Positions 8,458 through 17,307 are shown, counted from the first letter of the stretch. The stretch: 38,881 nucleotides of DNA from Acidobacteriota bacterium (GCA_009835985.1 VXWI01000021.1:1-38881), one strand, 5' to 3'. The notes: a model not told the origin generated them from the letters alone. Made by a program: numbers and translations.

Positions 8458-9318
8458 ATGTCCGACAAGGCCCTCCTTGACACGCTGGCCGACGAGGTGC
8501 GGCCGGAAAGCGGCAGCCCCGAGCTCGTTCCCCTCGATCCCGATCATCCCGGCTTCCGGGATCCGGTGTATCGCGCCCGCCGGAACGCCATCGCCAAGCT
8601 CGCCTTCGACTACGTCCCGGGTGACCCGGCCCCGACCGCCACCTATACCGACGAAGAGCACGGCGTCTGGAAGCACGTCCGGGAACTTCTCGATCCGCGG
8701 CACCGGGACTTCGCCTGCGGCGAGTACCTCGAGTGCGTGGACGCGGTGGCGCTCGACCGCATCCGGATCCCGCAGCTCGAGGACGTGAATGCCCGCATCC
8801 GCCCGCTCACCGGGTTTCGCATGCTCCCGGTCGCCGGTCTCGTGACCGCGCGGGCGTTCCTGTCCTTCCTCGCCGACCGGATCTTCCTGGCCACCCAGTA
8901 CATCCGGCACGCGAGCCGCCCGCTCTACACCCCCGAACCGGACGTGATCCACGAACTCGTCGGCCACGCGGCCTCCTTCGCCCACCCGCTCTACTGCGGA
9001 CTGAGCGCCCATTTCGGCCGCGCCGCGCGAGTGGCGAGCGACGAGGACGTCGAGCGGATCGCCCGCCTCTACTGGTTCACCCTGGAATTCGGGGCGGCGA
9101 TCGAAGACGGCAAACCTAAGGCCTACGGTGCGGGACTCCTGTCTTCCGTTGGCGAAATGGACCGGCTGGGAGACGCGGAGCTTCGGCGGTTCGACTGCCG
9201 GACGATGGCCGACACGGCCTACGACCCCACCGACTTCCAGCCGTTCTACTTTGTCGCGCCGAGCTTCGGCGCGATGCACGAAGCGGTCACCGAGTTCCTG
9301 CGCGACTTCTGCGACTGA
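8458..9318 (+). CDS. phhA: Phenylalanine 4-monooxygenase
   Basis: The enzyme hydroxylates phenylalanine to tyrosine with tetrahydropterin and O2, the first step of aerobic phenylalanine breakdown or a route to tyrosine. The 286-residue protein has the mononuclear iron site: HELVGH (His165, His170) and YWFTLEFG (Glu210). Other conserved blocks are PLTGFRMLPVAGL, RHASRPLYTPEPD and PFYFVAPSFGAM. It is the single-domain bacterial form without an N-terminal ACT domain. The ATG at 8458 gives the family's normal length; the open frame continues upstream inside the antiporter gene. No pterin-4a-carbinolamine dehydratase gene is adjacent. It converges with the PP2C phosphatase gene, with 9 nt between the stops. 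Confidence 0.95.
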   Translation: MSDKALLDTLADEVRPESGSPELVPLDPDHPGFRDPVYRARRNAIAKLAFDYVPGDPAPTATYTDEEHGVWKHVRELLDPRHRDFACGEYLECVDAVALDRIRIPQLEDVNARIRPLTGFRMLPVAGLVTARAFLSFLADRIFLATQYIRHASRPLYTPEPDVIHELVGHAASFAHPLYCGLSAHFGRAARVASDEDVERIARLYWFTLEFGAAIEDGKPKAYGAGLLSSVGEMDRLGDAELRRFDCRTMADTAYDPTDFQPFYFVAPSFGAMHEAVTEFLRDFCD

Positions 9319-9327
9319 GCGCCCGCC

Positions 9328-10596
9328 TCAGTCCGTCGCCCTGACGATAACCACGGTCTGGTCGTCGTCGGGGGCGCCCTTCCGGAACCGGCGAGCCGCC
9401 TTCAGCACGCTGTCGCAGACCTCTGCGGCGGGGGTTCCCAGGTCCCGTTCGCGCCGGAGCACCTCGGCAAGCCGATCTCTCCCGAAGAGGTCTCCGTGCC
9501 GGTCGGCGCTCTCGGTGATCCCGTCGGTATAGAAGGCGAGCAGGTCTCCTTCGTCGAGCTGGATGACCTCCTCGAAGTATCGGGGCGCCGGGAACAGCCC
9601 GAGCGGCAATCCGCTGGCGTGAATCATCTCGACCTCGCCGCGCGCCCGGATCAGGATCGGGGGCGGGTGTCCCGCGTTGATGTGAATCAGCCGGCGTAGC
9701 GGAACGTCCAGCAGGCCGAAGAAGAACGTCGCGTAGCGGGTCTCTCCCACGCTCTCGTAGAGCAACTGATTCGTGCGGCCCACGATGACGCGGAGGGTGA
9801 GGCTCGACTTGGCGAGCGAAAACACCGAAGCGTGCAGCGCTGCCACCAACAGCGCCGCGGGAATTCCTTTCCCGGCCACGTCGGCCATCGCGAAACCCCA
9901 CCGGTCCTCGCCGAGCGGGATCAGGTCGTAGTAGTCACCCCCGACCTGCGAGCACGGTTCGTAGGCCGCGGCCACCTCCATGCCATCCAGTGCCGGGCAC
10001 TCGTGCGGCAGGAGGTCCTGGAGCACCTTCCCCGCCACCTCCATCTCGGAGACGAGTTCCCGTCCCTCGACCGCTTTTTCGTAGAACAGGATCCGCTCGA
10101 GCGCGGGAGCGGCTCCAGCCGCGTAGGAGGCCAGCGCCGCGCGATCCCGCTCGGAGAACGCGTCGGGTTCCGCCGACTCCGCGAGCAGGGCTCCGACCCT
10201 TCGTCCGCCGGCCCCGAGGAGCGGTGTCGCCACCGCGGCGCGCGAGCCGGGGCTCAGTTCCGGTTCCGGCGCCGCGCCCCCGCCCGTGACGTCGAGCAGT
10301 TCCGGTCGGCCGCTGTCGAGCACCCGGCGAGTGATTCCACCCGGCGCCTGGGCCGCGACGCCCGAGCTGGAGGAATCCGCCGACCCGGTGTCCCGGCCGC
10401 GCAACCGGCGGCAGAGGACCGTTTTCCCGCTGAGGTCCACGGCGCACAGGGTGGCCCGGTCGCATGTCGGCAGCACGTGCCGGAGGCCGGCCAGAATGGT
10501 GTCCGCGGTGCGGCCGATCTCGAGGCTCCGCCCGATTTCCTGAAAGGCCTCGAGCAGATGCCCGTGGCTGCCTGTCGGCGAGCTCGATCCGGTCAT
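9328..10596 (-). CDS. GAF domain - PP2C (SpoIIE/RsbU-type) serine phosphatase
   Basis: A soluble 422-residue signalling protein. A GAF-like sensory domain spans about 12-170, then a linking helix (AVEGRELVSEMEVAGKVLQDLLP), then the PP2C/SpoIIE domain. Metal-binding motifs are VGGDYYDL (Asp221) and MADVAGKG (Asp239), with FYTDGITE and the terminal DDDQTVVIV supplying the last acidic ligands. Such proteins dephosphorylate anti-sigma-factor antagonists or related regulators in response to a ligand. No sigma factor, anti-sigma factor or STAS protein is encoded nearby, so its target is unknown. The ATG at 10596 is the first start that avoids a long low-complexity Ala/Thr/Pro/Arg stretch antisense to nothing conserved and overlapping the next gene. 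Confidence 0.9.
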   Translation of the reverse strand: MTGSSSPTGSHGHLLEAFQEIGRSLEIGRTADTILAGLRHVLPTCDRATLCAVDLSGKTVLCRRLRGRDTGSADSSSSGVAAQAPGGITRRVLDSGRPELLDVTGGGAAPEPELSPGSRAAVATPLLGAGGRRVGALLAESAEPDAFSERDRAALASYAAGAAPALERILFYEKAVEGRELVSEMEVAGKVLQDLLPHECPALDGMEVAAAYEPCSQVGGDYYDLIPLGEDRWGFAMADVAGKGIPAALLVAALHASVFSLAKSSLTLRVIVGRTNQLLYESVGETRYATFFFGLLDVPLRRLIHINAGHPPPILIRARGEVEMIHASGLPLGLFPAPRYFEEVIQLDEGDLLAFYTDGITESADRHGDLFGRDRLAEVLRRERDLGTPAAEVCDSVLKAARRFRKGAPDDDQTVVIVRATD

Positions 10597-10630
10597 GTGC
10601 CGCGCGCACACTAGCGCGCCGGGCGAACCG

Positions 10631-11296
10631 TTAGCGCATCGCGAAGCAGTAGAAGAGGCCGTCCCCGCCCGTGCCCCGGAGGTCTTCCTGTCCGCAGCCG
10701 CGCGAGCCGTGGGACGCGTTCCAGGACGTGGGGTTGGCGCCGCCGCCCACCCGGTCGTGGTGGCCCACCATGGCGCTGCCGTCCGGGGAGTTGCTCGTCC
10801 AGTCGGAGCAGGTGGTGTCACCGTCGGCCATGGCGGCCATCCCGTCCTCGGCGGTGCCGGTGATGATGTCGTGGCGGTTCACGTCGTCGCCGCGGCCGCT
10901 GATCACCTCGCCGTTCTCCGAGATCGAGTTCTCCTTGCTGAGCCTGTTGTTGTCGCTGTGGAGGTCGGCGACGTCGCTCGCCACCAGGACGCCGTTCGCG
11001 TTGTACCAGGGCCCGCTGCCGATCCGTTCCCTGGCGTTCACGCGGCCTTCGCCGGTGGTGCTCAGGTAAGCGCGCCAGATGCGGCCCTCCGCGGCGCCAG
11101 CCTCGTCCGCCAGCATGGCGCAGTGGGCGTCGGCGCCCTCGAGTCCGCCGAGGTTCGCGCCGTCACCCGGCCCTCGGCTGGTGAGGAAGAAGGTCATGTC
11201 CGACTGGGTGGCAGGAACCGCTTCGGGGACGGAGGTCAGGGCGACCAGGGCGGGAAGTGCGGCTGTCAACAGGGAGAGGAAGAGGGCCCGTTTCAT
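10631..11296 (-). CDS. Secreted lectin/endostatin-like protein
   Basis: A 221-residue exported protein: signal peptide at about 1-29 (cleavage near VPATQ), then MTFFLTSRGPGDGANLGGLEGADAHCAMLADEAGA, WRAYLST and RIGSGPWYNANGVLVA. This pattern is found in bacterial secreted proteins often labelled lectin, with a C-type-lectin/endostatin-like fold. Four cysteines (AHC, TTCSDW, RGC, FYC) could form two disulfides. A conserved histidine-rich stretch NRHDIITG and VGHHDRVGGG may bind metal or ligand. A strong AAAGGAGT ribosome binding site decides the start. The real function of this family is unknown; glycan binding is an assumption. It lies 34 nt upstream of the PP2C gene on the same strand. Confidence 0.78.
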   Translation of the reverse strand: MKRALFLSLLTAALPALVALTSVPEAVPATQSDMTFFLTSRGPGDGANLGGLEGADAHCAMLADEAGAAEGRIWRAYLSTTGEGRVNARERIGSGPWYNANGVLVASDVADLHSDNNRLSKENSISENGEVISGRGDDVNRHDIITGTAEDGMAAMADGDTTCSDWTSNSPDGSAMVGHHDRVGGGANPTSWNASHGSRGCGQEDLRGTGGDGLFYCFAMR

Positions 11297-11385
11297 GGCA
11301 GACTCCTTTCCGGCCGGAGGAGCCGGACTCCTGATTTTAGGAAATGCGGGACCTCCTCGGCGACCGTCTCGCCCGGCCACCACCA

Positions 11386-12543
11386 TCAACCGGGAAGCAG
11401 GTCGAGGAAGTCCGTGAACGGCAGCACTTCGACTCCGTCGACCACCTGGGGCCTCGGCCCCAGGAACACCAGGATCTTCCGGGTGACCTGGGGATTCCGA
11501 TAGGCCAGTGCCTTCAGGCCGCGCAGCATGCTCGTGTGGACCCGCCGGCCCGATTTCACCTCGATCCCCCAGGTCTCGCGGCCGAAAGAGAGAACGAAGT
11601 CCACCTCGACTCCGTGACGTGTCCGGTAGTGGTGGAGCGTCGCTTCGGGCCAGAAGGAGCCGAGGCGCCGGTAGATCTCTACAGCGACCAGGTGCTCCAG
11701 CAGGAGACCGCGTTCGTCGTCCAGTGGACGGTCCAGCGGCCGTCGCAGGAGCGCGTTGCGGACCCCGAGGTCGAACAGGAACAGCTTGCCGTGACGGATC
11801 AGGTTGGCGCGGTCCGAGCCGCTCCACGCCGGGACCCGGAAAGCGATGAGCGTGTCCTCGAGGACCTCGAGGTAGCGGCGCGCGGTCTCGTAGCCGAGCC
11901 CGGCATCCTGCGAGAGGTTGTGGACGTTCAGGATCCGGCCCGATGCCGTAGCCACCAGGTCGAGCAGGCGCGAGAACCCGCCGACGTTTCGGACCAGCGC
12001 TTCGGCCTGCACCTCCTCCCGCAGATAGGAATCCGTATAGCTGCGCAGGTCGCTCGCCCGGACTTCCGGGTTCAGCTCCCGATAGATGCCGGGAAGCGTC
12101 CCGTGGGCGAGAACGCGGTCGAGATCGAAATCCGCCCCGAGTTCGCGGATCGTGAGTGGGTGCAGGCGGTGGACCTGGACCCTCCCCGGAAGCAGGTTGG
12201 CTTGACCGCGCCGTAGTTGCCGGGCGCTCGATCCTGAAAGCAGGAAACGAAAACGGGAGGGCTCGCGGTCAATGATGACCTGAACCGCGTCCAGCAACTC
12301 AGGGATTCGCTGCACCTCGTCCAGGAAGACAGTTCGGGTACTTCCGGGAGCCGCGTCGAGTTCCCGCTCGAGCCGATCAGGATGCCCCACGTAGTCGCGA
12401 AAGACTCGCGGGCTGGCGAAATTGATCGTCGAGTCCGGACGGAGCGAGGCAAGGAGGGTGGACTTTCCGACCTGTCTCGGCCCGAGAACCAGTGCGTTTC
12501 GGCCGGTCCTCCGCAGCAGGCGGGCCAGACTTCGTTCGTACAC
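11386..12543 (-). CDS. AAA_14 / DUF4143 family ATP-binding protein
   Basis: A 385-residue P-loop ATPase. Walker A is GPRQVGKST (21-29), Walker B VFLDEVQRIP (72-81), and a sensor-like FLLSGSSARQLRRG follows near 99-112. The C-terminal DUF4143 half contains TRHGVEVDFVL and WGIEVKSG, an arrangement resembling the core of PD-(D/E)xK nucleases. Family members are common, strain-variable, stand-alone ATPases, sometimes proposed to act in toxin-antitoxin or mobile-element biology; the cellular role is not known. The gene has more AT in its upstream region than its neighbours (see the -10 box entry), and no partner gene is present. It may be a horizontally acquired singleton; this is inference. Confidence 0.88.
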   Translation of the reverse strand: MYERSLARLLRRTGRNALVLGPRQVGKSTLLASLRPDSTINFASPRVFRDYVGHPDRLERELDAAPGSTRTVFLDEVQRIPELLDAVQVIIDREPSRFRFLLSGSSARQLRRGQANLLPGRVQVHRLHPLTIRELGADFDLDRVLAHGTLPGIYRELNPEVRASDLRSYTDSYLREEVQAEALVRNVGGFSRLLDLVATASGRILNVHNLSQDAGLGYETARRYLEVLEDTLIAFRVPAWSGSDRANLIRHGKLFLFDLGVRNALLRRPLDRPLDDERGLLLEHLVAVEIYRRLGSFWPEATLHHYRTRHGVEVDFVLSFGRETWGIEVKSGRRVHTSMLRGLKALAYRNPQVTRKILVFLGPRPQVVDGVEVLPFTDFLDLLPG

Positions 12544-12549
12544 TTGGGT

Positions 12550-12555
12550 ATTTTA
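12550..12555 (-). promoter_or_regulatory. -10 box (TAAAAT) for the AAA_14 ATPase, possibly leaderless
   Basis: Read on the minus strand, TAAAAT ends 6 nt before the ATG at 12543, so a transcript would begin at or next to the start codon. The surrounding 12544-12600 stretch is AT-richer than the neighbourhood. A possible TTGAGC -35 is too distant (21 nt spacing). Confidence 0.35.
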
Positions 12556-12641
12556 GCGGCATTTTTACCCGCAAACGCTCAAGACTGCCGCATTGAACTC
12601 TTCCGGTGGCCCACCCGGGCCGCGGCAGGGGCGGACGCCGT

Positions 12642-13730
12642 TCAGCGCAGCCGGCGGGCGCCGTACCAGAGGAGCGGGATGATGAAGATGACCCAGAAAC
12701 CGTAGGTCAGGATCCGGTACCCGATTCCGATCAGGTCCTCGAGTCCCGCCTGGGCGAGCAGAATCGCGGCCAGCAGCACGGCGGTGGAGGTCGCCGGCCG
12801 CAGCCACGACTTCAGCTCGCGGCCCCCCTCTTCCATCGCGCGCGCCACCCGCTCGTTGACCGCGTGGATCAGGCTGGTCGCGGTTTCGATCAGGGTGCCG
12901 AACAGGACCACCTGGAAGCCGAACAGGAGCAGCGGGGAACCGATCTCCGCCAGCAGGGTGAGGGAGGGGACGGTCTCCTCGATCATCCCGGACCCGAGGC
13001 CGGCGATCGCGATGAAGAAGAGGATGGCGGGAATGATCGCGATGGGCCCCGCGAGCATCCCGGCCACCATGGCGTCGCGGCGCGTCCTCAGGTGGTGCGC
13101 GCAGAACAGGACGGCCGGAAGCGTGCCCACGTTGTAGGCCATGTACTCGACGCCGCCGAGCACCCAGTCGCTCGTGGCTTCTCCGGCGCCGAGGGCAGCC
13201 CCGATCTCCGGCCCGAAGACGCGGAACGCGGCGATGAGCACGACGATGTACACCGCGTAGAGCGCCATGGACCAGACGGACAGGAAGTTCTCGACGGTGC
13301 TGGTGCCCTTCAGGACGAGGTAGCCCACCGCGACCATGATGGCGAGCACCCCGATGGCGTAGGGGAGCCCGAGCGAGCGCGAGACGATCTCGCCCCCCGC
13401 CGCCGCCACCACCGAAACGACCACCAGCATCGTGGCGAGGTAGATGACCTCGTAGAGCCAGTTCCAGCGGCCCAGGAGTTCGCGGGCCAGGGTCCGGTAG
13501 TCGTACGAACCGGCCCGCCGGGCGATCTCGAAGGTGAGGGCGCAGACGATGGACCAGAGCGGCGTCGTGATCAGGAGCATCCCCAGCAGGCCCCCGAGGA
13601 CGCCCTTGGTCAGGAAGAAGTCCACGAGTTCCCGCCCGGTCCCGTACCCGCCCGCGATGACCATGGACTGGAAGCAGAATCCGGGCAGCAGGTACCGCTG
13701 GAACCAATCGGAGCGCAGCGGATTCTTCAA
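12642..13730 (-). CDS. YkvI family membrane transporter (LeuT-like fold)
   Basis: A 362-residue membrane protein with about ten hydrophobic segments. The N-terminus LPGFCFQSMVIAGGYGTGRELVDFF matches the first, unwound helix of YkvI-type members of the APC/LeuT superfamily, with GGYGTGRE as the signature. Later blocks include YEVIYLATMLVVVSVVAAAGGEI and EYMAYNVGTLPAVLF. The substrate is unknown; the superfamily moves amino acids and related solutes with Na+ or H+. The ATG at 13730 gives the usual family length and begins just before the first helix. It is 70 nt downstream of sixA on the same strand. Confidence 0.82.
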   Translation of the reverse strand: MKNPLRSDWFQRYLLPGFCFQSMVIAGGYGTGRELVDFFLTKGVLGGLLGMLLITTPLWSIVCALTFEIARRAGSYDYRTLARELLGRWNWLYEVIYLATMLVVVSVVAAAGGEIVSRSLGLPYAIGVLAIMVAVGYLVLKGTSTVENFLSVWSMALYAVYIVVLIAAFRVFGPEIGAALGAGEATSDWVLGGVEYMAYNVGTLPAVLFCAHHLRTRRDAMVAGMLAGPIAIIPAILFFIAIAGLGSGMIEETVPSLTLLAEIGSPLLLFGFQVVLFGTLIETATSLIHAVNERVARAMEEGGRELKSWLRPATSTAVLLAAILLAQAGLEDLIGIGYRILTYGFWVIFIIPLLWYGARRLR

Positions 13731-13800
13731 GGAGGCTCTCCCCGGCGAGGGACGGCCAAGGATACCCGGGGCCTTGCCCGGTCGAGGCCCGGGCCTTCGT

Positions 13801-14295
13801 TCAATCCGCGGGGAGTTCGCGGGGCCGGACGAACGCTTCCACGGTGGCCTTGGCGGGGGAGAGCCCGGCCCAGTCCGGGGCCGGGACCCGCGCCACCAGG
13901 AGGGCGGCGGTGGGGAAATGCTCCGGGCGGCCGAGGAAGCGGGCCGCGAGGTCTTCCATGCCGGGGTTGTGAGCCACCACCAGCAGGGGAGACGCGCTCC
14001 CGCCCTCCCCGGCCACGATCTCCACGATCTCGTCCGGACTCGATCCGTAGAGATCCGGGACCAGCCGCAGGGTGTCCGGAGCGGCGCCGGCCGCTTCGAG
14101 GGCGAGTTCCGCCGTGGTCCTTGCCCGAACCGCCGTGGAAACGAGCGCCGCCGCCGGGACGAACCCCTGTTTCAGCAAGTAACGGCCCATGCGGGGCGCA
14201 TCCCGGAGGCCGCGCGGGGCGAGCGGCCGGTCGTGGTCCCGGAGGCCGGGATGGTTCCAGGCGGACTTGGCGTGACGGAGCAGGAGCAACTGCAA
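13801..14295 (-). CDS. sixA: SixA-like phosphohistidine phosphatase (histidine phosphatase superfamily)
   Basis: A compact 164-residue member of the histidine phosphatase superfamily. The catalytic RHAKSAW (His8) lies right at the N-terminus, Arg and Thr of STAVRARTTAE form the phosphate pocket, and VVAHNPGMEDLA carries the second histidine. SixA enzymes remove phosphate from histidine residues in phosphorelay or phosphotransferase proteins; other small phosphomonoesters are possible substrates. It starts 10 nt after the dehydratase gene and is probably in the same operon, although no phosphorelay partner is encoded here. Confidence 0.87.
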   Translation of the reverse strand: MQLLLLRHAKSAWNHPGLRDHDRPLAPRGLRDAPRMGRYLLKQGFVPAAALVSTAVRARTTAELALEAAGAAPDTLRLVPDLYGSSPDEIVEIVAGEGGSASPLLVVAHNPGMEDLAARFLGRPEHFPTAALLVARVPAPDWAGLSPAKATVEAFVRPRELPAD

Positions 14296-14305
14296 CGTCA
14301 GGTTC

Positions 14306-15286
14306 CTACCCGTAGGCCTCGGCGACCGAGTTCGCGCCGGCGAGAATCCGGGAGTAGACGGCCGGGTCCACGTTGCCTCCGGTGACGACGACGAAGACCT
14401 CCCGGTCCTCGAACCGTTCGGGGCTCGTGAGCAGCGCCCCGATCCCGAGCGCCCCGGTGGGCTCCGCCTTCAGGTTGGCCTGGGCGAAGAGCGCTCGGAC
14501 TCCTCCCGCGATCTGCGCTTCGGGCACTTCCACGATGTCCCGGATTCCCTCGCTCAGGATCGTCCAGTTGTTCTCGCCGAGTTGAGGCAGCCGGGCCCCG
14601 TCGGCGAGCGAGAGCGCCTCCCCGGCGTGGCTCACGAGTTCGCCGCGGCGCAGCGATTCGGCGGCGTCGTTCGCGAGCAGCGGCTCGGCGCCCACCACGG
14701 GAACTTCGGGAAGTCCCGCGGAGCGCAGGCCGGTGAGGATGCCGGAACTGATTCCCCCGCCGCCGATCGGAACCACCACCACCGCTTTCTGCCGCCTGGC
14801 CGGCGAGAAGCGGCCCAGCCGGGCCGCGATCTCGACCCCGAGCGTTGCGTTGCCGGCGATGACCGCCGGATCGGCGTAGGCGCTGGCTACCTCCGCCTCG
14901 GGGAAGGTCCGGAGGACCCGCTCCACCCCTTCCTCCCGCGACTCCTTCTCAACGTCCGTGAACTCCACGGCGGCCCCGTGGCTCTGAACCGCATCGATCT
15001 TCACCCGGGCCGAGATGGACGGCATCACGATCGTGGCCTGCTTCCGCAGCAGGCGGCAGGCGAGCGCCAGCGCCTGACCGAAGTTGCCGGAGGAAGCGGC
15101 GATCAGATGCCGGGCCGACGTCGTTCGCGCCCGGTGGAAGGCGGCGCGGAACTTGAAGCTCCCGGTGCGCTGGAAGGTTTCGCTCACCACGGTGATGCGG
15201 AGCCCGAGCGCTGCCCGCAGCCTCTCGGGTTCGATCCAGGTCGTGGGCCGCACCGCGAACGGGCGGTCGGGGACGGTCAGGTTCAT
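14306..15286 (-). CDS. PLP-dependent threonine/serine dehydratase
   Basis: A 326-residue fold-type II PLP enzyme. The Schiff-base lysine is Lys45 in GSFKFRAA, the substrate loop is ASSGNFGQAL near 62-72, and the phosphate-binding glycine loop is PIGGGGISSG near 173-182. The protein lacks the C-terminal ACT-like regulatory domain of biosynthetic IlvA, so it resembles catabolic threonine ammonia-lyase or serine dehydratase/racemase-type enzymes. It would make 2-oxobutanoate or pyruvate plus ammonia. Substrate preference cannot be read from the sequence. Its ATG overlaps the TGA of the CCA-adding enzyme gene (ATGA), indicating translational coupling. Confidence 0.88.
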   Translation of the reverse strand: MNLTVPDRPFAVRPTTWIEPERLRAALGLRITVVSETFQRTGSFKFRAAFHRARTTSARHLIAASSGNFGQALALACRLLRKQATIVMPSISARVKIDAVQSHGAAVEFTDVEKESREEGVERVLRTFPEAEVASAYADPAVIAGNATLGVEIAARLGRFSPARRQKAVVVVPIGGGGISSGILTGLRSAGLPEVPVVGAEPLLANDAAESLRRGELVSHAGEALSLADGARLPQLGENNWTILSEGIRDIVEVPEAQIAGGVRALFAQANLKAEPTGALGIGALLTSPERFEDREVFVVVTGGNVDPAVYSRILAGANSVAEAYG

Positions 15287-16761
15287 GGTTTTTCCTCGTT
15301 GATCACGCGGTCCAGGATCTTCTCCGGGTCCGTCTCGCCGCTCGTGTCCTGCACCTCGCGGCTGCGGTCGAGAATCCGTCCGACCGCCTTGCCGGGTGCG
15401 ATGTCGCGCGCCAGCACGTGCCGCCCGCTGACCGCGTCCTCCGGTGGTCCGCGGAACACTCCGGCGGCTTTTGCCCGCTCCCGGAACACCTCGCCCTCGG
15501 GGAACCGCCCGGCCAGCGCGTTTGCCGTGGTGCGCCCGAGCTGGTCGGCGGTGGCGACCCGCAGGAGGGCCTCGAGGGTGGTCCCGGCAGCGGCCATCTC
15601 GCGGGCCAGTCGCCGGTAGGCGGCGCGCTTCGCGCCCTGCCTCGGATAAAACGCCGGCGCCAGGTGGCGGCGGGTCAGTGCTTCGACCTCGTCCACCAGT
15701 GCGCGCGGCGCCCGCAGCCCCTCGAGGAAGCGGCGGGCGAGCGGCGCTCCGGCGGCATCGTGCGCGTAGGCGGTGATGCGTCCGCGCCGCTCACGGGTGG
15801 TGGCCGGCTTGCCGAAGTCGTGGCAGAGGGCGGCGAACAGGAGGGCCCGCCTGACTTCGCAATCGTCGGCGGACAATTCCGCCGCGCGGTCCACCGCCAG
15901 CAGGGTGTGTTCGAAGACATCGCCCTCCGGATGCCACTCGGGATCCTGGGGAACCCCGCGGAGGGCGTTCACCTCCGGCAGGAACCGGAGGAGCCGGGTG
16001 GCGGCGAGAAACCGGAGGCCTCGTGACGGTTCCGCGCCGTGGAGCAGTTTCTCGAGTTCGTCCAGGATCCGTTCCGGACTGAGTTCGGCGAGGTCCAGTC
16101 CGGCGCACAGGCCGTGCAGTTCTTCGTCGGCCGTGAAGCCGAAGCGGGAGGCGAACGCGGCCACCCGCAGTCCGCGGAGCGGGTCCTCCGGGAACTTCTC
16201 CGGGTCCGTGGCGCGCATCACCCCTCGGGCGAGATCGCGCGCCCCGCCGTAGGGGTCGAACAACTCGCCGGTCAGGGGGTCGAGTCCCATGGCGTTGAGC
16301 GTGAGGTCGCGGCGCCGGGCCGCCTCCTCGAAACTCATTTTGGGATCCACGACCACCTCGAAACCCAGGTGTCCCGGCCCGGTCTTCGATTCCCGGCGCG
16401 GCAGGGCGACCTCGAGGGAGAGACTCCCGACGCGAAGCACCGGAAAGGCCCGGCCGATCCGGCGGACCTTGCCGAGTGGGCGCAGCGCCCGCTCAAGTCT
16501 GCGGAGCGGCAGGCCGAACACCTCGAGGTCCGGTTCGCGCGTGGAACGGCCGAGCATGCCGTCCCGCACGAAGCCCCCGACGACTAGGACGCGCCCGCCG
16601 GCCTGCCGGACGGTCACCGCGACCCGCCGGGCATCCCCCGCGGGGCCGACGGCTCCCTCCGGGATCGGGCCTACCGGCGCAAGCCGGAACCGGGCCGCTG
16701 CCGACCCCTCGGCGCTCTCGTCTCGCCGGGTCAAGGACCGGGAGGTCCGGGTTCCGCCCAA
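15283..16761 (-). CDS. cca: CCA tRNA nucleotidyltransferase with HD domain
   Basis: A class II nucleotidyltransferase that builds or repairs the 3' CCA end of tRNA. The catalytic head has GGFVRDGML (62-70), the metal-binding Asp78/Glu80 of PDLEVFG and the RRRDLTLNAMGLD block (148-160). DPYGGARDL and EDPLRGLRVAAFASRFGF cover the base-recognition neck. A C-terminal HD phosphohydrolase domain follows (HTLLAVDRA, His284; LCHDFGKP, His313-Asp314). The second acidic residue is Glu rather than the commoner Asp, seen in a subset of the family. The first 50 residues are poorly conserved and overlap the MOSC gene end by 31 nt, so the true start may be further in. Poly(A) polymerase activity cannot be excluded. 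Confidence 0.9.
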   Translation of the reverse strand: MGGTRTSRSLTRRDESAEGSAAARFRLAPVGPIPEGAVGPAGDARRVAVTVRQAGGRVLVVGGFVRDGMLGRSTREPDLEVFGLPLRRLERALRPLGKVRRIGRAFPVLRVGSLSLEVALPRRESKTGPGHLGFEVVVDPKMSFEEAARRRDLTLNAMGLDPLTGELFDPYGGARDLARGVMRATDPEKFPEDPLRGLRVAAFASRFGFTADEELHGLCAGLDLAELSPERILDELEKLLHGAEPSRGLRFLAATRLLRFLPEVNALRGVPQDPEWHPEGDVFEHTLLAVDRAAELSADDCEVRRALLFAALCHDFGKPATTRERRGRITAYAHDAAGAPLARRFLEGLRAPRALVDEVEALTRRHLAPAFYPRQGAKRAAYRRLAREMAAAGTTLEALLRVATADQLGRTTANALAGRFPEGEVFRERAKAAGVFRGPPEDAVSGRHVLARDIAPGKAVGRILDRSREVQDTSGETDPEKILDRVINEEKP

Positions 16762-17213
16762 CCGACCGGATCGCCGATCCGAATCCTTCCGCCGCTCACC
16801 ACTTCGCCGAAAGCCCCTCCGCGCCAGTCGGGGGCCAGTGAGTCGCGCATCCGCAGCGCCGCGCCGTCCATCCGTTCGCAGGGCTTCGTTTCCCCGTGGA
16901 TCAGGATCCGGGTCGCGCCCACCACGAGCGTGCGTCCGATGGTCTCTCGGAAGTCCACCCCGGTCACGAGCAGGTTCGCGCGCCGGAGGGCCGGGTCCGC
17001 GTCGGGCTGCCCGGCTTCGTCAGCCGCGCGCTCCCACGCTTCCCGCGAAAGGACGGTGACCTGGCGCTTCCCCCGGGCCGGTGCGGAGTCTCGAAGCCCT
17101 TCGCCCGCGATCAGTTCCCCTGCGGACCGGGACATCATCGGTTGACCGCGTACTCCCTTGGCCCAGATAGCGAGGAGGCTGCCGGCATGTTGGTTGGTCG
17201 TTGGTTCTGCCAT
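16731..17213 (-). CDS. MOSC domain-containing protein
   Basis: A 160-residue protein consisting of little more than a MOSC domain, the beta-barrel also found at the C-terminus of molybdenum cofactor sulfurases and in YiiM/YuaD. Supporting blocks are SAGELIAGEGLRDSA, KRQVTVLSREAWE, NLLVTGVDFRETIGRTLVVGATRILIHGETKPCERM (with the conserved Cys before the hallmark ERM-type turn) and WRGGAFGEVVSGGRIRIGD. Stand-alone MOSC proteins are thought to handle activated sulfur or reduce N-hydroxylated bases; the substrate here is unknown. ATG 17213 was chosen because residues upstream of it in the same frame are low-complexity and overlap the mnmA start region. It is divergent from mnmA. Confidence 0.87.
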   Translation of the reverse strand: MAEPTTNQHAGSLLAIWAKGVRGQPMMSRSAGELIAGEGLRDSAPARGKRQVTVLSREAWERAADEAGQPDADPALRRANLLVTGVDFRETIGRTLVVGATRILIHGETKPCERMDGAALRMRDSLAPDWRGGAFGEVVSGGRIRIGDPVGWAEPGPPGP

Positions 17214-17307
17214 GAGGGTCCGGGGGCGCGGCGGGGCGCCGCGCCAACCCGGCGGAATCCTACCGCCGTTCCGGCGCCGCGTCATGATTCCTGGCGGGAT
17301 AATCGGT

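Noticed and set aside
5234-8788. A 1184-codon open frame on the plus strand.
   Set aside because: It runs antisense to the symporter and rnd and out of frame through the antiporter and phhA. Its translation is low-complexity Arg/Gly/Pro/Ala with no family features, a typical effect of high GC.
12606-14315. A 569-codon plus-strand frame over the YkvI and SixA genes.
   Set aside because: Antisense to two well-supported genes and of low complexity (Glu/Asp/Gln/His-rich then Arg/Pro-rich).
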